Below, piece after piece: positions 59,894-64,000 of a stretch of 64,000 bases of DNA. The notes below the pieces were generated by a model that searched no databases, was not told where the DNA came from, and was given only the letters and a program-made list of their open reading frames with translations. The position numbers were made by a program, and so were the translations under genes. The DNA is from Nitrospira sp. (GTDB taxonomy: Bacteria > Nitrospirota > Nitrospiria > Nitrospirales > Nitrospiraceae), in NCBI GenBank assembly GCA_024760545.1, contig CP060501.1, positions 310,001 through 374,000 of the forward strand. Direction: 5' to 3'. The first letter of the stretch is position 1; each line of letters begins with the position of its first letter.

Positions 59894-62413
59894 TCAGATT
59901 TTACGTTTTGCCCTGGCCGTCGGGGATGCCTGCAATGGGTCTTCAGGCCAATGATGTTTGGGATATCGGCCCCGCAACTCCTTGCGGACATCATGGTAGC
60001 TACGTGCCCAGAATCCACCGAGATCTTTGGTAACCTGTACCGGCCGATTGGCGGGCGAGAGGAGATGCAGGGTCAGCGGAATTTTCCCGTCGGCTACACG
60101 CGGTGTCTCCTTGCAACCGAACATCTCTTGGAGACGCACAGCAAGAACAGGCGATTCGGACTGCGTGTATTCGATACGGAGGCGAGAGCCGCTCGGTACG
60201 GTGATATGGCTCGGAGCGAGTCGGTCAAGGCGACGGTGCTGTTCATAGGTCAGAAGAGCTTGAAGTGGTGTCGTCAGATCCAATCGTTTGACCCGATCGA
60301 GCGTGGTGATCCCGGCTACGTAAGGGCCGAGCCATGTCTCCAATGTCGCCAGCAGTGCTTCCTCAGAAAGATCAGGCCAGTCCGAGTTACTGCCTTCGAG
60401 GCCTCGGATCCACATCACTCGAGCCCGCCATTGCTGTAGTTCCGGCGAAAATCTTAATACTTCAAGTCCTGCTTTATGAAGGCCTTGAAGTAACACTTTA
60501 ACTATTGACTCATTTCCTTTTATATCGAGTGGTTCATCGGCAAGGATCAAGGCCCCTAGCTTCCGACGGGATGATGCTCGAACAGCACCACTCGTGTCGT
60601 CCCACGTCACCGATTCCTCAACCAGCAGCTTGTCACGATATAAGGACTCGATCTCCTCTCGCGTAATCGGAGCCGCCAGGTTAATGCCGGCCCACATGTC
60701 GCCACCATCCAGGTCGGCAATGACAAGAAAGGATTCCCCCGCGATGGGATCTGGTCTCATGAACCGTGCGCCGCGACCATTGACTAATCGGTAGCGCCCG
60801 TCATCACCGGGCTGCCGCTGCGCAATCCGATCGGGATACGCGAGCGCAAGCAGCAGCCCGACTGCCTGTGAACGGTCCTGTCCGCTGTTTTCCGTCTTCA
60901 TGGATGGAGTGCGGAGCTGTCGCCGCCACAGATGAGCCGTTCGTTTCACTCGTTCAATCGCTGCGCGGTTCACCGTCAGGCCGGTGGAATTGTGCTGTCC
61001 CAGAAGGATATCCATCCTGATGCGCAGATCGGCATTCTGCCATTCACGTGGTCCATGAAGAATATCGCGCTCACTCAACAAGGCCGCCACATCGCAAGCC
61101 AGATGTGCAAGACCCAACGGGACTGCTCGGATCAGCATATGTGCCAGACGAGGATGGAGGGGAAGCTCGGCCATGCTCCGCCCATGATCCGTGAGACGTC
61201 CCTCACTCGAGAGGGCTCCGAGCCGCGTGAGCAATTCCTTGGATTGTGCGATTGCTCCGGGCGGCGGTGGAGTGAGCCAGGACAACTCCGACGGATCCCG
61301 GGCGCCCCACTGGGCGAGGTCAAGCATCAGAGGCGCGAGGTCGGCTTCCAATATTTCAGGCGGGCGATGGGCTGTCAGCGCACGCTGCTCCTTCTCGGTC
61401 CATACGCGATAACAGATACCCGGCTCGAGACGCCCCGCTCTTCCACGACGTTGTTCAGCGGAATCCTTCGCGACACGAATGGTATTTAATCGGGTCAAGC
61501 CTGAGCGGGGGTCGAAACGCGGGGTGCGCAACCAGCCCGCGTCGATCACGACGCGGATTCCGTCGATCGTCAAACTGGTTTCGGCGATCGATGTGGCGAG
61601 CACGATCTTTCGCAGTCCTGGAGCGGCCGGTCGAATCGCCGCATCTTGCATGTCCTGCGGAAGCTCACCATGCAAGGGTGCAATCACTATTGATGAACCG
61701 AGTTTGGCATCCAGCAGCATCCGTTCGACTCGACGGATATCGGCCATACCCGGAAGGAAGACCAACAGACTTCCGTGATCCTGGATCAAGGATCGCTTGA
61801 TCAGCTGTGTCACGGTAAGATCGACACGGCCGGTGAGCGGTTGATCAAGATAGCGGGTTTCGACCGGAAACATCCGGCCCTCGCATGTGATGAGGGGTGC
61901 GCGGCTCAAGAGTTCGCCGACGGGGCCGCAATCCAATGTGGCGGACATCACCAAGAGACGAAGGTCCGGACGAAAGATGCGTTGCGCCTCGAGACAGAGG
62001 GCCAATCCCACATCGGCCTGCAAACTGCGTTCATGGAATTCGTCAAACAGCACCATGCCATAGCTGTCGAGCGACGGATCCTGATGGAGCAGGCGCGTGA
62101 GGACTCCTTCGGTGACCACTTCGATTCTGGTCCTCGGTCCGATCGCCGTTTCGAGCCGTATCCGATAGCCGACGGTGTCTCCGACTTGTTCATGCCGCTC
62201 CTCCGCCATTCGATGAGCGGCTGCTCGCGCGGCCAAGCGCCTCGGTTCCAATACCAGGAGTTTTTTTCCGTTCAACCAGGGTTCATCCAGCAGAGCCGGT
62301 GGAACGCGAGTGGTTTTTCCGGCGCCGGGAGGGGCTGTGAGCAGCGCATTGGGCCCATCTCCCAAGGCGAGACGGATCGACGGCAGCACATCGTCTATTG
62401 GAAGTGTCGGCAT
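59894..62413 (-). CDS. hrpB: ATP-dependent helicase HrpB
   Basis: A DEAH-type helicase of 839 aa. Motif I is APPGAGKTTRVPPALL, motif II is DEFH in LFDEFHERSLQADVG, motif III is SAT, and motif VI is QRRGRAGRLEPGICYR; the HrpB-specific C-terminal domain runs from about 510 to 839 (EELRF-like stretch, RDKLLVEESVTWDDTSGAVR, ending KHHWPEDPLQASPTARAKRK). The biological role of HrpB is not settled for most bacteria. It is convergent with the 58-59 kb small genes and divergent from a small plus-strand gene at 62507. Confidence 0.95.
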   Translation of the reverse strand: MPTLPIDDVLPSIRLALGDGPNALLTAPPGAGKTTRVPPALLDEPWLNGKKLLVLEPRRLAARAAAHRMAEERHEQVGDTVGYRIRLETAIGPRTRIEVVTEGVLTRLLHQDPSLDSYGMVLFDEFHERSLQADVGLALCLEAQRIFRPDLRLLVMSATLDCGPVGELLSRAPLITCEGRMFPVETRYLDQPLTGRVDLTVTQLIKRSLIQDHGSLLVFLPGMADIRRVERMLLDAKLGSSIVIAPLHGELPQDMQDAAIRPAAPGLRKIVLATSIAETSLTIDGIRVVIDAGWLRTPRFDPRSGLTRLNTIRVAKDSAEQRRGRAGRLEPGICYRVWTEKEQRALTAHRPPEILEADLAPLMLDLAQWGARDPSELSWLTPPPPGAIAQSKELLTRLGALSSEGRLTDHGRSMAELPLHPRLAHMLIRAVPLGLAHLACDVAALLSERDILHGPREWQNADLRIRMDILLGQHNSTGLTVNRAAIERVKRTAHLWRRQLRTPSMKTENSGQDRSQAVGLLLALAYPDRIAQRQPGDDGRYRLVNGRGARFMRPDPIAGESFLVIADLDGGDMWAGINLAAPITREEIESLYRDKLLVEESVTWDDTSGAVRASSRRKLGALILADEPLDIKGNESIVKVLLQGLHKAGLEVLRFSPELQQWRARVMWIRGLEGSNSDWPDLSEEALLATLETWLGPYVAGITTLDRVKRLDLTTPLQALLTYEQHRRLDRLAPSHITVPSGSRLRIEYTQSESPVLAVRLQEMFGCKETPRVADGKIPLTLHLLSPANRPVQVTKDLGGFWARSYHDVRKELRGRYPKHHWPEDPLQASPTARAKRKI

Positions 62414-62506
62414 GACGTGATAGGGTCACAAAGAGAGTTGAGCAGACTGTACCAAAAATCAAAGCCGGGAAGGAATGAGGAAACTGTGCGGAGTCCAGGA
62501 GACACG

Positions 62507-62704
62507 ATGTCGATCTATAAATGGAGCTTGGAGGCGCCGACTCGGCCGGGCTGGTACTGGTTCCGGGGCGAAGCGCATGAAAGCGAACCTTTTATCGTGC
62601 TGGTGGATGAGGCGGGACAGTTTCAGTGGCCCGATGGAGGGTTTCAGGAGGTCACGCTGGCTCACGGGGAATGGGCTGGTCCGATCGAGGCGCCCGAAGA
62701 GTAA
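62507..62704 (+). CDS. small hypothetical protein
   Basis: A 65 aa acidic protein (EAPTRPGWYWFRGEAHESEP, EFIVL-like strand, GGFQEVTLAHGEWAGPIEAP). The WYW/GEW pattern recalls small proteins of unknown function found near other genes. ATG 62507 is preceded by AGGAGA; the much longer upstream frame is antisense to hrpB and not real. Confidence 0.65.
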   Translation: MSIYKWSLEAPTRPGWYWFRGEAHESEPFIVLVDEAGQFQWPDGGFQEVTLAHGEWAGPIEAPEE

Positions 62705-62813
62705 CGTCTGCATCGATACAGAACGAGTGGTTATGCGTGTGGACAGGCGAGGAGATCGATTGTAGCTTGAGAATGGCGCCTGCCTCTTGGGCGACCATCG
62801 TGTCGGTACCGCT

Positions 62814-64000
62814 ATGAAAGAACGAACTGTCGAGCCGCATTTGTTCGTCATTCTGGGAGCGACGGGTGATCTCACGCGGCGGAAACTCCTGCCTGCGCTC
62901 TTTCACTTACGCACCTACGGCGAGCTGGAAAAGCAAAATACGCTCATTGTCGGCGCCGCGTTGCCGGAGCTCAGTGAAGAAGCCTTCCGTCTCTGGGCCT
63001 ATGAAGGGCTGTGCAGTTCCGGCGCCCGTAACGCCCCGGATTTGCGCCAGTGGTGCGAAGATCATGTGCTCTACCACACCCTCCGCGAAGGCACAGTAAC
63101 GGACTACGAAGCCCTGGCCAAATGTATCGCCCGTCTCGAAGTCGAGCGAAATCTTCCTCAAAATCGGATTTTCTATCTGGCGCTCCCTCCGACGATCGTC
63201 CCTTCGACCGTGGAGCTGCTCGATCAAACCGGGTTGCTCAAAAGCCATGGGTGGGTGCGTGTGGTCTTTGAAAAGCCATTCGGTCACGATTTTCGTTCGG
63301 CGCGCGCGCTCAATACCCTTCTGCATCGCCACCTGGACGAATCGCAGATTTATCGCATCGACCATTACTTGGGCAAGGAGACCGTACAGAACTTGCTGGC
63401 CTTCCGCTTTGCCAATCCCATTTTCGAATCGCTGTGGAATCGCGATACGGTCGAAAGTGTGGAAATCACCGTCGCCGAGGATCTCGGGGTCGAGCATCGA
63501 GGGGCGTATTATCAGGAGGCCGGCGCGCTTCGCGATATGCTGCAAAACCATTTGACACAGCTCCTCACCGTCGTCGGAATGGAGGTGCCGACTTCCTTCG
63601 AAGCGTCCGAGATTCAAGCCGAAAAACTCAAAGTCTTGCGCTCCATTCAGCCGATCAATCCTCAAGATGTGATCTTTGGCCAATACACCGAATGGAACGT
63701 TGCCGGCCAGCGGATTCCCGGATATCGCGAAGAACGGGGTGTGTCTCCGGATTCCACGACCGAGACGTATGTGGCACTGAAATTAGAGATTCATAACTGG
63801 CGCTGGAGGGGGGTGCCGTTTTTTCTGAGAACCGGCAAACGGCTTCCACGCAAGATCACGCAAGTGGCCGTCACCTTTCGTCCGGCTCCCATTCAAGTTT
63901 TCCGATCATTGGAGCCGGGCAGTCTGAACCCCAACAAGCTGCTGATCACCCTCCAGCCGAGTGAAGGATTCTCCCTTTGTTTTTCTGTGAAAACTCCGGG
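62814..64000 (+). CDS. zwf: glucose-6-phosphate 1-dehydrogenase, 3'-truncated by window edge
   Basis: Zwf oxidises glucose 6-phosphate with NADP, the entry to the oxidative pentose phosphate pathway. The N-terminal nucleotide site is VILGATGDLTRRKLLPALF, the substrate-binding block is YRIDHYLGKETVQNLLAFRF, and EKPFGHDFRSARALN and WRWRGVPFFLRTGKRLPRK follow. The gene is open to the right edge (395 codons visible; the family is about 490). The family's GASGDL motif reads GATGDL, a minor variant. Start at ATG 62814 has only a weak ribosome-binding site. Confidence 0.95.
   Translation, partial: MKERTVEPHLFVILGATGDLTRRKLLPALFHLRTYGELEKQNTLIVGAALPELSEEAFRLWAYEGLCSSGARNAPDLRQWCEDHVLYHTLREGTVTDYEALAKCIARLEVERNLPQNRIFYLALPPTIVPSTVELLDQTGLLKSHGWVRVVFEKPFGHDFRSARALNTLLHRHLDESQIYRIDHYLGKETVQNLLAFRFANPIFESLWNRDTVESVEITVAEDLGVEHRGAYYQEAGALRDMLQNHLTQLLTVVGMEVPTSFEASEIQAEKLKVLRSIQPINPQDVIFGQYTEWNVAGQRIPGYREERGVSPDSTTETYVALKLEIHNWRWRGVPFFLRTGKRLPRKITQVAVTFRPAPIQVFRSLEPGSLNPNKLLITLQPSEGFSLCFSVKTP

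Noticed and set aside
61775-62413. Long plus-strand frame running through the start of hrpB
   Set aside because: It is antisense to a conserved helicase. Only its last 65 codons (from 62507) lie outside hrpB and have a ribosome-binding site.

Overview
The window is a dense, GC-rich stretch of a Gram-negative bacterial chromosome. LpxD, LptF, LptG, outer-membrane beta-barrels and lipoproteins show an LPS-containing outer membrane. The gene mix (Pil/Chp-like chemosensory operon, form IV RuBisCO-like protein, OPT transporter, HrpB, MHYT/SpoIIE phosphatase with STAS partners, many small toxin-antitoxin loci) suggests a Nitrospira-like member of Nitrospirota. That assignment is inference: no rRNA, tRNA or other taxonomic marker was seen.

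Region 1 (1-9919) is one co-directional signalling operon: a chemoreceptor cut by the left edge, a very large hybrid CheA with three N-terminal Hpt domains and a C-terminal receiver, two CheW-like proteins, a receiver/coiled-coil protein, an Hpt-like protein without the phospho-accepting His, an ExeA-like AAA ATPase and a degenerate HD-GYP protein. Region 2 (10638-15836, minus strand) is an envelope lipid operon: lptF, lptG, a FabF-like ketosynthase, an acyl carrier protein with a long Ala/Lys tail, and lpxD. Region 3 (16105-25538) holds a cold-shock gene, a TPR protein, a 2-hydroxyacid dehydrogenase facing a GlcD/GlcF-type FAD/Fe-S dehydrogenase, a MoaD-like protein, a four-helix-bundle protein, an outer-membrane barrel and a lipoprotein.

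Region 4 (about 25700-41030) is the accessory part. It contains toxin-antitoxin loci, some intact and some visibly decayed, and a type I restriction-modification operon (hsdM with a frameshift, hsdS, an FRG-domain gene, hsdR) followed by an AT-richer gene for a PD-(D/E)XK-like protein. It also carries repeats: a 21-24 nt motif lying just after the 3' ends of three minus-strand frames, a duplicated gene end, and a perfect palindrome in front of a HigBA-like pair.

Region 5 (41114-64000) returns to mostly core functions: a YugP-like metallopeptidase, dienelactone hydrolase, geranylgeranyl-reductase-like flavoprotein, a signal-peptidase-like lipoprotein that has lost both catalytic residues, a SpoIIE-type phosphatase with two STAS proteins, a DEAD-box helicase, an FAD desaturase-like enzyme, OPT transporter, RuBisCO-like protein, several small proteins, hrpB, and zwf cut by the right edge.

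The points most worth a second look are the dead signal peptidase fold fused to a lipoprotein-like N-terminus, the acyl carrier protein with a histone-H1-like tail beside its own ketosynthase and lpxD, the FRG gene embedded in the hsd operon with a frameshifted hsdM, and the toxin-antitoxin scars. No CRISPR array, rRNA, tRNA or complete insertion sequence was seen.
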